A stretch of DNA of 64,000 nucleotides. It comes from Rachycentron canadum (taxonomy: Eukaryota > Chordata > Actinopteri > Carangiformes > Rachycentridae). A model generated the notes under the pieces. The model saw only the letters and a program-made list of their open reading frames with translations, did no database searches and was not told where the DNA came from. The stretch is from assembly GCA_038496675.1 (NCBI GenBank), contig CM076663.1:499399-563398 (forward strand). The letters run 5' to 3'. Positions 24,287 through 38,600 of this stretch are shown one piece after another; the stretch's first letter is position 1, and each line of letters starts with the position of its first letter. The position numbers and the translations under genes are program-made.

Positions 24287-27200
24287 TTGGTGGCAGTGAC
24301 TCTGATGGTGTAAAAATCATCTGGCCTCAGAGTCTGTCCTGCCTGCTGAAGTCCAGACCACTGAGCTTCAGTCAGACCCTCAGACCCTGGAACCAGCTGC
24401 TGACCAGTGTCTGAGGTTAATTCCTCTCTTCCCCGAATCTCTTCAACAGGAAGCTGTTGCTGCTGCTGCTGCTGTTGTTGTTGTTGCCTTTGCTGGTGTA
24501 GTTGCCAGTTGCCAAATCAATTTCAGCCACAGCCAAATCCGCTGTCAGACTGTAGACGCTGCCAACCGTAACAAAGAGCTGTTGGCTGGAGGAGCAGCGT
24601 CGCCGGGGCCAGCTCTGCTGAGGGAAGAAACGCTGCGACAGGACGCCGGTGACACTGTGACTGCAGCAGTGCTCCATTCTGGAGAACAGGAAGGTCCACG
24701 TTTTATATTAAAGGTCCATATTTTATTTTCTCCAGCCTTTTATTTTGAAGTGTTAATATCCATAAGAAGAACCAAAAACCATCTCAGTGTAGTTTTCCAT
24801 CTCCTCTCTCAGGCTTCTCTCTGGAGGTCTGGTAACAAGTCAGTCAGCCAATCAGAGGAGAGGATCTGATTCTCTCTTCTGATTGGCTGACTGTTATCTG
24901 AGTGACCCAACAAAAATACAGCAGATTTCAGGTAAAACACTGAGATCCTATAAGGTTGGATGATGGACCCAGGTGGGTTGGACTGAGGGCAGTGACTGTT
25001 TTGTTGTGACATCACAAAGTCCCAGAAGTTCTGACAGCTGGTTTTAAAGCTCAGTTTCTGAATCCAGGCTGTGAGCATTTCTCTGTGACTGAGACCTTTG
25101 ATACTCTCACTGTATTAATATAGAACCTAGACCTGCTAAGACCACATGGAGGTCTACCTTTAGACCGTATGGACCTTTAACATCTACCTTTAGACTGTAT
25201 GGACCTTTAACATCTACCTTTAGACCGTATGGACCTTTAACATCTACCTTTAGACTGTATGGACCTTTAACATCTACCTTTAGACCGTATGGACCTTTAA
25301 CATTAATCCAAACACTCCCCACAGCACCAAAAGTGGATTGATCTGCTGTTGTTTGTTAATATGATAAAAACTGCAGTGAGCTTGCAACTAAGACTTTAAC
25401 TTAAACTGTTGAAAATAAGCAACATGCAGGGTAAGGTATAAGATTTCATGTCTCTGCCGTCTCATGATAATCTCAGTCTGCCGTGAAGTGATGGAGCAGC
25501 TGACCCACACTCAGGAGGGGATGAGGTGCAGATGGCGTCACCGTGGAGGAAAATGTGTGATCCTGCAGTGGATTAGATGAAGTTTAATGAACTTTATCTA
25601 ATGTTTGGTTTGACCCTCGTTACTCATCTTAAGGCTGAGTCTTCAGCAGTTTCATGACTTGATTTGGCCGCCCTCATCAGCTCTGTAGCTGAGACTGAGT
25701 AAATCCAAAAAAAGGGGCTAAAGGAGGTTAGTGAGCCCCATTCACATGACACACAATCATTTCATCTCTTGTTCTGAGCGCAGACTGTCACAGTCAGCAG
25801 AGCGTGATTAAAACAAAGTTACAGGTCGGTCAAACTGAGAGCTGCAGGTGTGTGAGCCCAGGAATAATTTTAATGTTGGTCCCTGTCCAGGTTCTGTTGG
25901 GGGGGTTTATGCCCTTGGTTTGTGACCACTGTGTGAAGTGCCCTTGCGAGAGGCTCCGTTACAGCCTGCGACATGATGAGAGGCGGGGATCGAGAAGTTA
26001 TTATCCACGCAAAGTCTCTCTTCGCACAAGGGCACGATACTAGACAGGGAAATTATAAAGATGACAAACGGTGACGGGAACCAGCATGCATCTGTGATGA
26101 GAGGAGGAGGAGGAGGTGGAGGAGAAGAGGGAAGTTATGGGTAAGGGGGAAATATATGAAGGTAAAGGGGGGATGAGGGAAGAGAGGGAGTGAAGGGGTG
26201 ACAGAGAAATCTGGGGAGGTCAGTTTTAGGGTGTGACCCAAAAATGATGGGACAGAAATTGCAGGGGAAAGGAAAAGAAAAGAAAGGAAAGGAAAGAAAA
26301 AGAAAAGGGGAAGGGGTTTGGGGAGGACGGAAAAGAAGTAGAGGACAGAATGAGAAAAAATAAATTAGGTTGAGAAGAAAGGTGAAAGTAAAGGCTGAAA
26401 GGAAATAGAAATGAAAAGGAAATGGAAAGAAAAGAAGGAGAGAATAGAAGAGAAGAGAGAGAAAGGTGAGAGGATGGATTTTGGAAAAGAAAAGAAAATG
26501 GAAAGCTCCCTGACGGACAGACAGACGAGGATGGAAGGTCTTACCATGGTGGTGAGGATGTACTTGTAGAAGGCTGATGTCATCCCCAGCTCATTCGCCT
26601 GCAGGTCACCAGAGAAGAAGAAACAGAAGAAGACAAAGAAGAAGAAGAAAGCTCTGTTAGCAGAAATAAACAACGGTCTGCTCTGTGTTTTCCATGCTGC
26701 AAACTCAAGATTGTCCTAAATTAGAAACAATCACATTTCCCCCCAACAGACGGCGTTGAGGAAAAGACAACCTTAAAACGGTGGCTTCGTCTCTGAATCC
26801 AGCTACAGGACGATGAAAAGCTGGAACGGCTGAGAGGACGAACAGCAGCTGTGTGTTCTGATTGACGTCCACAGAGACGTCGACCTGTCTGTTCACCTGC
26901 TGATCCAAAAGTCAGAGCGGGTTCTCTTCACTCTCTCCAACCTCCAACCAGACCTCAACAAGACCTCCAACTGACAGCCAATCAACCTCCAACCACATGT
27001 CCAACTCACATCATCATTCAAACCCTCAGTGACCCCTCGTGTCCTCTGGACGCAGACACTCGTCCTGCTTCTGTTTTTCTGTCACATGTTGGTGTGGCAG
27101 GAAGTAAAGTGAGTAAAAACAGGAAGTATGCGGCAAACAGCTTCATCTTTTGGAAGGTAAATCGCTTCTTTTTTTACCTAAATTTAATCCTGACCTGGAA

Positions 27201-30200
27201 TGAGGGAAACATTTGAAATACTACAAAAGATCAGGATATTCAGAGGTCTGGAGACACAACAACCTGATCCTTGCACACTGGTTTCTCTCATGGACCAGTA
27301 TGAAAACCTGTGGGGGGTGGTCAGCTAATACTGGACTTCGGTCTGGATGTGACGTGGGTGCAGGTCTGTGAAATGAGTGCTCGTCTTTAATCCGCTGCTG
27401 TTTTAGCTTCAGGACGTTCAGACATGGGACAGGGATTTCAACTGGCAACCTTACAGCGAAGCGTCTGCAGGACTGCCTGTGATGTTAAAGCATTAACCTT
27501 CCACACACTGCGAGCTTCCCTCCGCCTCAGCCCGGAGGTTACTGAGCGCTCTTATTTTGTATTCTGAACTTCTCAGGCCTCCAAGGTTACAGAGCAGAGT
27601 GAAATTACAACCTGCCAAAAGCTGCTGGATTTAGTTTGAGGCTGTAAAGTCTGTCGGCTCTGCCCAGGTTGGCACGACACCAATCTGCGTGCGAAGGTCC
27701 TGTTCTAACACCACAGAGGAAGAAACACACTAACAAAGCAGGAAATGAAGCTGTGTCAAGCAGACAAGAGCGGACTGAGGAGGCCGAGCTGAGATTCTTT
27801 AAGAGCCTCGGGATGTTTCAGGTCCGTTGCTAAATGCATTAAACAGCTGCGTCCGCTGAGTAAAACAAGTTCATGTTTGCACTGAGACGCTCATCGGTCC
27901 CCACAGGAGGTCACATGACATGAGGCTCCTCATTCATTCAGTTCTCCTGAAAAGATGCTGGAGGGACTGCAGAGCTCAACCCCTTTGACCTGTGACAGCA
28001 AATTCATCCTGTGTTTAAAACATACTTTGACAGCTTTTTTTTTTTTTTTTACTAAAAATTTTAAAGGTCCTTGGTTTTAACCAGTCTGTATTTCCACTCA
28101 GATCTTTATCTTTATTATGTTTTATCATTTGTGATAATCAATCAATCATCTAAGTGAAAGACACTTCACGTCACTTTACCTTTAGTTTAGCATGAATTAA
28201 TATTTTCTTGTTTCACCTTTAGCCCAACTTTATATCTCCATCATTTCTTCGACGTTAATGGGAAATCACAGCTGCTTGGAAACCTTGTCTCTGCATGTGT
28301 GTGGATGAAGAACAGTCACTAAAGTACAACCATGTTGATGGGATGTCTGAAAGATCAGTCCTTTGTTTTTATTTATCTTTTATTTCTCCTGTGATGTCAA
28401 TGTTTAACGTTTAACGCAGAAAAGAATCAATCAATCTTCCCTTTGACTCGGAAGAAAAAGTAAAACAAAGCAGGTTTGGAGAGACTGGACAGACAAAGTC
28501 TCTGACCTTCCTGAGGATGTGGTAGGAGATGGAGGCATTGGCGTCGATGATGATGGTGGCCACTTTGTCGTCACGGATCTCCTTCAGCAGAGGGGTGGGG
28601 TCCAGACTGTCGTCCAGCATCCGCACCGACAGTGTCTCTCTGGAGATGAGGAAGCGGCGGACAAGCTCCTCCAATCGCAGCAGACCTGAAGGGCGGGAAA
28701 GGCGCATGTAATCATGAAACCACAACCTCATTAACCACATCAACATGGAAGTAAAATCCAGCTGTGTCAATGATTCTACGATCCAATCAAAGTGATGGTC
28801 AGATTAGCCCCTCCCCCTCACTTTCCATCACACAGTCCAACCTCAACAACCACAAAGGTTGTTTTTTCAATCCCTTTGAGATGAACATGGTAGGGTCGCT
28901 ATGGCAACAGGTGCACCAGACCTCAGTTGTCATGGTTACAATAACAACAACAACGAGGACATACAGTCTCCAACCTGAACTAGTCTCTAACAACAACCCT
29001 CTGATACGACCCATATCAGTGTCTCCTGAAGTAGCATCAGGTGTACGGGACCGCGGTTGTCATGGTTACAATCATAACCAGACCTGTGGGCTCGGTTTCA
29101 GTTTCTCAGATGAAGTTTTGCTGTTTTTATCATGAACGTGAAGATATTTGAAGCTGGGACTCTGGGAGCTGAAGACATTTCTTTTATTTAAGAAGTAAAC
29201 CAGTAATTAATTAGTAGCTGCTGTAATTTGATCTTCAGCTGGAAAACGAACATGATCAAGCTGTGAAGCCACGACACTTCACTGATGTCAGAGCCACAGA
29301 CACCTGATGACTGTTTCCTTTAGTTAGAAATAGATTTAAAAGAGGAGAAATAGTTTAAAAAGTTTCCTTATTAAAATACTTAGAGTAACTTTTGCTGCTG
29401 TGCTTGCATCAGCTCAGCCCCCGTCTCGTTTCCTCGTCCGTCCCTGACAGGAGCAGCAGGCGTGTCTCGGCTAATCGCCGCCATAAAGCGTTCATCAAGG
29501 CCTCGCTGTGTTTAACTGTCTGACAGCGTCGCTCACCGCAACAATAGAGGCCCGTTAAAGGCCGCCGTTAAGCGGCCGTGGATGTGGCTAAAGACTGGGA
29601 GACAGTTAGAGGAGCATTAAAACAGTTAGCCGGGGCAGTCCAGTCGGGTGGAAAGACAGGAGAGAGATCAATACACGAAGAGAGGAGGAGGAGAGGGAGG
29701 AAGGAAAGAAGGAAGGGTAAGGAAAGTAGAACATGAGGAGAGGAGACGAGGGTGAAATAAATAAATAAATCAGAGCATCTTTACGCTATCGACCGTCAAC
29801 GATCCAGCTCATCAGAGAGACTCTAATCCAGTCTGACGACTCTGCTAATCCACAAAGTGACTCAATGACACACATTATGACTGAATGAATGTTTGACTGC
29901 CCGACTGAAGGAGGAGGGATGGGGGGGGGGGGCTCAGATGAGTCATAAAATCATCATCAATCGTTATTTAAAGTTTATGTGGTTTTGCTGGATCTCAGAG
30001 GAAGTAACTCGACTTTTACTTAGAAAGCCTGATCATGTGACTGCGATAAAAACTGCACATGCAAATCCACAAACTTCATCTTTAAAAACCTCAGACCAAA
30101 GGCAGAAATCACACAAAAGCTCTATCACAGTATTGATAAATTAGGGATTCCCAATTCCATACTGGTGCTCTCTTCCCCCCATTTAAATGAACCTGACTGG

Positions 30201-33200
30201 GATTGAATGATCATGTCTGACTGATATACAATCCACTAACCGAGGTCAGTACCGACACTGAGGACGTCCACCACCACAGCTCAGTTATTACAGACAGATC
30301 GTTGCAGTCTACCTCCTGGTGTTAACGTGTACACGCCCTCATGGCTGTAGTTGAGTTCTTGTAGTTTCCCTGTGCTCCTCCAGCCGACTGGCACCGCCCA
30401 CTTCAGTAACCCTGGTGTTTCACCGCTGAACAACCGCCCCTTCCCCGCTATAAAGAGCTTGGTCTTTGGTTATGATAAATTCTCTTTCCTTTCTACTTGT
30501 GTCCTCTGTCTCTACTGGTGAGGTACTGGTTGTGTCTTTAGGGGACACCAGGAACAGAAGAGCTTTTCCTGTTTTAGTTTGTTTTGAGTCAGTTTAAAAT
30601 GAACTCTTGTTAAACTAGAGTCCTCCTTTGGTCATATTTGGTTCTTTGATTTAGCAGCACACGTTTGCCTTGTCCCCCTTTTTATCATTGATCATATCTC
30701 CTTGCTAACGAATACCTTTTCATTACCAATCTCTTCTGGCTTTACGTTGCTTCTCTTCATTCATTCATATTATTTTCTTCATCCTGTCTAGAGCACTTCA
30801 AACACACATAACAAATCAAACTGTGGTTCTATTAAAAACAATCATATTTCATCTCCAGGCTTTTCAGAGCTGTTCATTTAATGCCTTAAGTGCAAATTAA
30901 CTTTATTCCCTGGCCACAGGAACCAAACTTTAGTGAAGACACCAACTTCGCAGAAGCGTCTAGCTTTTTAATGAACCCCAGCTGTCCCTGCTACAGCACA
31001 TTCAGCTACTCAGCACTTCCACAAGTATCTACTTCCAGCAGAAAACACTGCCCAGACTCAGGTTGAGCCGATAAACATGAATAATCAGACAGGAGCTCGA
31101 GTTGAGCTCAGAAAGTTACCGGAGAGCAGCTCTAAAATCAAACCTTTGCAACCTTGGAACAGATGAGGCAGTGTAGCAGCCACAGAACGGAAATAAGCGT
31201 AACACACACTTCACTGACAGACTCACACTCTGCCTTGGCGCAGATGAGGCTGGCCGTCGGGTAGCCGAAGGAGCGCAGGATGGATCCAATGGCCAGACTC
31301 AGGTCCTCGTTGCTCGGGTAGAGGGTCACTGAGGCGAAGCGAAGGTACGGCAGCTTTGGGGTTTCCTCTGGACCGATCTTCACATGAGGGATCTGAGGGA
31401 ATGAGAGAGGAGGAAGTCTCATTAGTCAAAAACACAAGGGAAAAAAAGGAAATATTGGCAGCTCTGGGAGTTTCCTTCAGGCCAATCTCACTGTCAGCGA
31501 CTAAAGGGAAAATATAGAGAATTAAGAAAAATGATTGACCACCAAAAGAAAGAAGATAAAGGTGGAGTAACGGGAAAAATAGCTGTTAAAAAGGGAAAAT
31601 GACACAAAAGGAAAGAAAAGGGGAAAAAGATGAAAAGGAGAGAACAGGAACAAATATTTCAAAAACTGTCAAACTATCCAGGCTTTAGAGGGAGTGGAGA
31701 TAACAGACACGAACGCTTTAATCAGACAAACAGACAGAAACACTTGCTGATAATCGAGTCTTTGTTCCGGTTCAAAAAGAAAATCTGAAATTAGAATAAA
31801 GCTCTGATCATCAGTGATATTGAAAAGTGTTTGAAGTTCACCTCCACACAGAGGAAACATTCCCCTCCGGGTCGAAGGGGAGGACCAGATCAAGAGAAAA
31901 AGAAAGGAAACAAAGAAAGAAGTATCCAATTGGACAGGGTTCATCCTACGGGGACCATCAACCGGCTCTGTAGATTTTCGTCCATTGGATTCTCATATTC
32001 AAGTGGAAGGCTCAGCCTGGTTTTCTCCCCTGACCTGTAACCTTAACCCTGCAGTGCATTTCATTTCCTTTTGACCAAAACCGGTACCTTTTCTGAGAAA
32101 CACATTTTGTAGTTCAGTTCAGGATCTGATAACCCATTTTGCCATTACAACTCATTTTAGGGAGTTCAGGAAACAATAACCTGGCGGCACGGTGGCTCTG
32201 AATTGCCCGTAAGCTTACAGGGACAGTCTGAAAATATATTATCATCGTCCTCATATTTAAACGACGACTGGATCTTCTCGACAACTGGCTTTTCAACCCA
32301 CCTTCAGAACAACAACAACACTTGGGGTTTTAGTAAAAATGTTGTAAAAATGAGCCGAAGCTTCAGTTTCAGCTCTTGCCTGTTGTCACGAGCTCTGGGT
32401 AGCGACTGAAAGGCTGAACCCAGAGGTGCTCCGTTGCGTCAAAGGAAAAGTGTTAAAGTTCAGACATCTGATTAGGATGGCTCCTGAGGGCCTTCCTTTG
32501 AAGGCTTTCTTGGTGTGTCTAATTGGGAGGAAACCCTGGGGTAGACCCAGCACCCCCGGGTCTCGGATCCCCATGGAAGTGCTAGGAAAAGTTGCTGAGG
32601 AGAGGAACATCTGGAATACCCTGCTTAGACTGCGAACCAAAGGGGGGGTAAGCAGATGAAAACGGATGGATGGATTATTACGTCTGTGACACACCGATCA
32701 CAAGCTCGATCTCTAAACCTGGTTTTAAATGTACCTTCCGAACCAAGGCTCCTGGCACCCTTAGTGCTGTTTAGTTAAAAATGAATAAACAGATGGAAAA
32801 GCACACGATCAGGCCAAACTAAACAGTCTGGGAGCTCCTCCTGTTGATTTCTGAGAGACTGAGACAATTCAATTCACAGAGCACAGATCCGGTGACTGAC
32901 AGTGTCTCTGTCTAAGATGAAAAATTTATGACAAATTGAAAAATTAATCACGTCAGTGAATGAATGAAGAATCGGGTCAGAGGCCAAGTGTCCCGTGTGA
33001 TCGGGTGCTCAGTGATTTCAACTCGGTTCACACCTGCAGAGGTTTAGATGTTAAACTGTAATTAGCTCAACAGGGCTTCACTCTGATCTGCACGGCTTAT
33101 TTTAAATCCAAGCTGAGAATTCAATAATATGAGACCTGTCAAAAGGAAAAGGCAAAAGGAGAAGAGATGAGGACTGTGAGAGGCTATAACCAGATGGAGA

Positions 33201-35628
33201 TGGACTCTGGTTAAACACAAGATAAACCCTTTAAAAAATCCATACAGGTGGTTTGACACCTGTGTCTCTTCCTCAGCTCAGATCCAGTGTCACTTCAGAA
33301 ACTGATTTTCATGACATAATACTGTCACTGTCCAAACAAGACTCTTGATTTCATTCACTGACTGAAACTGAACTCTAAATAACATCTGAAGTGTAAAGTT
33401 TGGGACACCAACTCAAGGACTCGATGACAGTTTGGTAAAACTCCCCATCGAGACTTTTCTGTTTGTCAAAGTCACATTTTCTGAGAAGTGCAAAAATCCA
33501 CCTCTGCTGTGTGAATATTTAAATACATGCACTGTCAAGCATTTAGGATTTCTGGACCCCAAACGCAGAAACAAGCCCCAAAGTAGAGCTGGTGCAGCTC
33601 AGAGTCTTACTGGGATCCAGATCCCAAAAGCTCAGGACCAAACACAGGAGATGAGACATTGGGAAATCAGCGAGGGACAAATACAGACCACAGGGACAGA
33701 GACTAAACCTGTGTCCAACACAACTATCAACCTACTGTGACCTCACACAGTGGTCTATAACAGGTGGTCTGCACTTTGTAATTTAGCTGTCTGCCATCTT
33801 GGTTTTTTGAACCAAGAAGAAGAAACTAGAGACTAAGAGACTAAGACCACATACACTGTCTGTAACAGTGGACCTGGACTGGTCTGAACAGTGAAGCCAA
33901 TGCTGAAGAGCCTTAAACCTGCATTCTATCTAATTACCATCAGGGGGCGACGTCACACAAAAAACAAGATGCTACAGTCAGATTACAAACTGGAGGCTCA
34001 CAAACCAATGGGTGACGTCGCTGTGGGTTGACGTTTGGGAGACCATAAACTCATTAGGAAAACTAATGCTAATAAATCAAGGGAGAAGTAGGGACATTTT
34101 CCCATAGACTTCAATACAATCTGACTTCTTTAACAACCAGTGGAGTCGCCCCCTGATGGTCATTAGAGAGAATGAAGGTTTGAGGCTCTTTAGCATTCTG
34201 TAGCCTAGCTGTCGTAGACTGGAAAGGCTGGTTTTGCTGTTCCCACCTTGACTGTGAAGGTTCTTGGTTTTAACAGTAGCTGCTAACCTCAGCAGAAACA
34301 CCTGTCCACCTGTCACCTGTCCAACAGCTGGATCCTTCATGGCTCGGGACACAGCTTAAATACACATAATGGGAGCAGGTAACACGACACAGGTGTAACA
34401 CATCAGGGCGGGGCAGATAATCACAATGGAGGCAAACTGGACAAGGACAGGAAGTAAACTAACCACAGGACACATAAGGCATGTCATATCAAAATAAAGC
34501 AGGTAATCAACAAAAGTTCAAACACATGGTCCATAAAGAGAAGAGTCTGTTTAGGGCCAGATGTGACTCACCTCTTTCTCCCCACAGATGTGACTGATGG
34601 TCGACCCGGACGCCGGACTGGAGGCGGGGCCAATCACTGAGACCACACCCTTCGGCAGAATCTGACACACTGAGAGAGAAAAAGCACAAACATTTGCATT
34701 AGAATTTAAAGTGAATTTGTGGTTTAATAGATAAAGGTAGAAATTACAAACTTTGAACAGAGCATGACTGCTCCTGTAGTCATTAATTCACTGATTCGAC
34801 TGTTCTGGTTTTCTTTTTTTCTGCTTCTCACACATAAAAGGAAAATCCAAAAACCAAAAGAAGGACTCACTCATGAGAAAGAGACAAAGAAAGCTTTGAG
34901 GAAACAGAATTGAGCTTCAGTCACATGCAGAATGAAACATGAGCTGGAATCTGTTTTTTTTTTGTTTGAAGCGTAAAAAAACACCTTGTTTTTTTTTGTT
35001 ATCAGGTTTCCAGACTTGACACGGAGAACAGAACGTACATGGACCTCACTGGTTCTCAATGGGGATCTGAGATATGTTTCCATGTGCCTGCAGAGGCTTG
35101 TGCAGTTTAGAGGGGGTGTAATCCAGTTTATTTTCTGTAGCTACAATTTCCCGATGTTCCCTAAATGCCTCAAATGATCATTGACAGGGAAGCCTTCAGT
35201 TCCTGCAGCAAACAGCTCAATAAGGTGATAATGGGAGACTTACCTGCAATGAAACCGAGAGATTTCATGGCCCTCTGTGGGGGGTTAGGGTTAGTGTTGT
35301 GTAGTGAGTTTGCAGCATCTCTCTTGGGGACACAGACCTCATTAGGGGCCCCACCAGCAGTGGTGCACTGTTAAGTGTCTTTACGTGAGGTTTATGGGGG
35401 TTTATAGTTATCACTGCAAACTGTGCTGATATGAGGGGCCATCAGGGGCCCATTTTTCCAGATGTTGGTTGGGGGCTCCTGACAGTGGCCCTCTGCTGCT
35501 CCTCATTGTGGATGTTTTTACAATTGTACTGTGGTTTTATTACTTAATGCACATAATGCAACATTCTGACTTATTCTAAGTGTGTGTGTGTGTGTGTGTG
35601 CGTGTGTGTGTGTGTGTGCGTGTGTGCG

Positions 35629-35672
<44 letters not shown>

Positions 35673-38600
35673 GCTCTGACAGAAAACATTAGCTGCCTCT
35701 CTAACAGGAAGTCTCTTTCTGTGCTGCTGGCAGTTCATAATCAATAAACGTCCTCAGCAGCTGCTCTTGCATAACGCCACTGTGAGCTCTCCGGTCACCA
35801 TGACCCTGACACACACACGATCCTCTCTGTACGAGCAGATATGAATCTGTACATTTGAGAGAAAATAATATTTTGTCTCTGTCTCTGGTTTCCAACAAGG
35901 TTCAACCCTCTGTGATGTCACCATCGTCTGAGCTGCTGCTCTGAAGCCATTTGTCTGTTGGCCATCTTAGTTTTTTGAAACCAGTAGAAACCATATTTGG
36001 AGGAGAAGGTGGAGCCGAGGAGGAGTGAGGGGTGGAGCTGACCTGCTCTTTACTCTATTCTGATTGGGTAGTACAGTCGTCAGTCACACAGTAGCCACGC
36101 CCCCTAATTCATCCCCTGCTTTCTGGTCTATTTTCCTCTAAATGGACCATCATTTAAAAAATGAACATCATGTTGTATTGAAGACTTGAAACTAGAGACT
36201 GAGACCAGCTTCATGGTTTTGTTTGAACCAGATCAGTCCTGTACCTGGAGGATCTGGTCCAGATTGATCTACTTCCTGCTGAGCAGGTTCACTGGGTGTT
36301 ACCAGCTGTTTGTACCTGCTGCACTGTTAAACCCCCCCTTGTTAAATAAAGGTTGCTGCTTTATTGCGTGCTCTGCCTTCTCACGTGGACATTTTACTGA
36401 GGTTAAGCTTCACTGCAAATGTCAAGGCGGAACTCGCTGCCACGCCGTTGGCTGGGTAGCGACAGAGGAGAGGACTGGGGCTTACTGGTGTCAGTGGTCT
36501 CGTACTGGGAGTCCCTCTGCAGCTCGTAGACGTCCACCTCCACCTTCGCCTGGGAGGAGCCCTTCATCAGACTGTTGATGTTCTCCCTCGCCAGAGCCAG
36601 CGCCAGACGCTCGCCACGACCACACACAGACTGGTCATCCAAGATGGCCGCTGAAGGAAGAGAAGGAAAATGAATGATTTGTCTGTGTCATCTGGAAACA
36701 TATATCATGAATAATTTCTTCCTGCGTGTGGACGCCTGGTCTGAGTCAGTGACGCGTCCTCCTGTGTAAAAACAGTTTATGTGCAGAGAAATGGTGCATG
36801 AAGGTACAAACTGCCCTCTATAAGGTGTAAACGGGGCAGGAAGATGGGATCTCAGTCGGGTGAAACACAACCTGTAGTGAAGGCAGGAAACAGCACCAGG
36901 GCTGTGCACAGACAGTTTGGGGGGCAGGGGCTCAAGTGAAAATAAAGAGGCATCCCTCTAATAATTATTAGTGGGAAAAGAAAGTTAGTGTTTAACTCAA
37001 TGTAAAGTTCTATATATTATTATGACTAAATCAGTTCTAGAAATAACTGATCTACCCTCAAAACTACAGTCGGCCTGACACTGGACACACGTGATGCGTC
37101 GCACATTGCCTGGGAGAGACGCACACACCCTGAGGATGAATGTCATATAACTCTCTGTCTTATTGTGTACATCAATTGTGTGTCAAACCCCCCCTGATTA
37201 TTTCACTCTGATATAAGCTATTAGCCTTGTGCTGACACTAGAAACACAAAAATTGGAGATTCAGTGTCTCGTCTATTTTTTACACAACAGACTAATATGA
37301 TCAACATGAAAAATATGGGTATGTGTTTAACCATTTCAGCAGCTGAATGTGGAGACAGCATCATTTTAGAGACGTTTACTGTCAAAAACAAATCTGAAAT
37401 GAATCTAATCTAATGGACATTCAGGGATACTATCAACTCTGCATTAGCCCAAGTGCAACAATGAGGCTCAGTGTTTTTCTGTGTACTGAGGTGAAGGCTG
37501 CTTAATGAGGCCAATGGTTAATGAGCAAAATCTATTTGGTGCATGACAATTAAGGGTTAATTTCCCAATTATATACCAACAGTAGGACATCGTGCCCGAC
37601 TGTACATCCACGCTTTCTGAAGGCAAACTGAAAATTAAAACAAGAAATAGAAAAACAAAGAGAGCTTTGTCAGAGGTCAAAAGGGGAGGGGCTTCAGCAT
37701 CACCTGAGGTCGACCTGAGCTGGTGCCTAAACAGGAAGTAAAGCCCAGTTCTCAAAGCAGCTGCAGTGAATGAAAATGAGTCGTCATTTCGTTTCTATTT
37801 CTATGTACTAGAGATGTTGGAGGAGGAGTACCCACCGGCTGTGTACACTAACACCTGCCATGTTTATTTTTGTTGCCCCCCCCTTACCTCCCCACCCACT
37901 GCTGACTTGCCTCCTTTGTATATCGAACTCACTGAATGCAAAATACATGGCGCTCTCAGACAGCAGATGGAGCATGAGCAGGTAGTTTGTTATACGGAGC
38001 CTGTATCCAGAGGCAGATCACACTCTAACACCGGGGGGGGGGTAAATAATGTCACACTGCCGCTGCGACCTGAGGTGAATCCCAGATGAGAGCAATGCTT
38101 TTATTTTCTTGTTTAAAGACAGAGGAGGAGGGACAAAGCGGAGGACTTGATTTCTTTTTGCAGTGTAATTCTTCCTTCCCTTACTTCCCTGTTCCAGCGG
38201 ACGTGGAGCTGTAACGCTGCAGAGCGAACACACGACGCACAACAAGCCTAGAAATCAAAGCGAACGTGAGCTGAGACTCAGTAACAAGCAGAAAGTCTGC
38301 TGCTGGGTTTGTTCTGGGTTTGATTTGTGTTTCTTAAATAATTAACGCCTCTCGGGGCAAACGAGGAGGCGATTTATCGTGTCCTTCCCAAAAAAGACTG
38401 TTGTGGGGTTTTTTTCCCTTTTTTGTTTTGCAGTTTAGAAAAACACAAAGAGAGCCAGATGGTTTGTGTTGAGATATCTGATGCTCTCTGGATCACTGTG
38501 GTGTGAAGACCGTGAACCACAATCAGGACCCGACACAAGCTCTGAGTCTGTTAACTGGTGGTTTTCATCAGTGGGAGTCTATGACATGGATTTAAACCCT

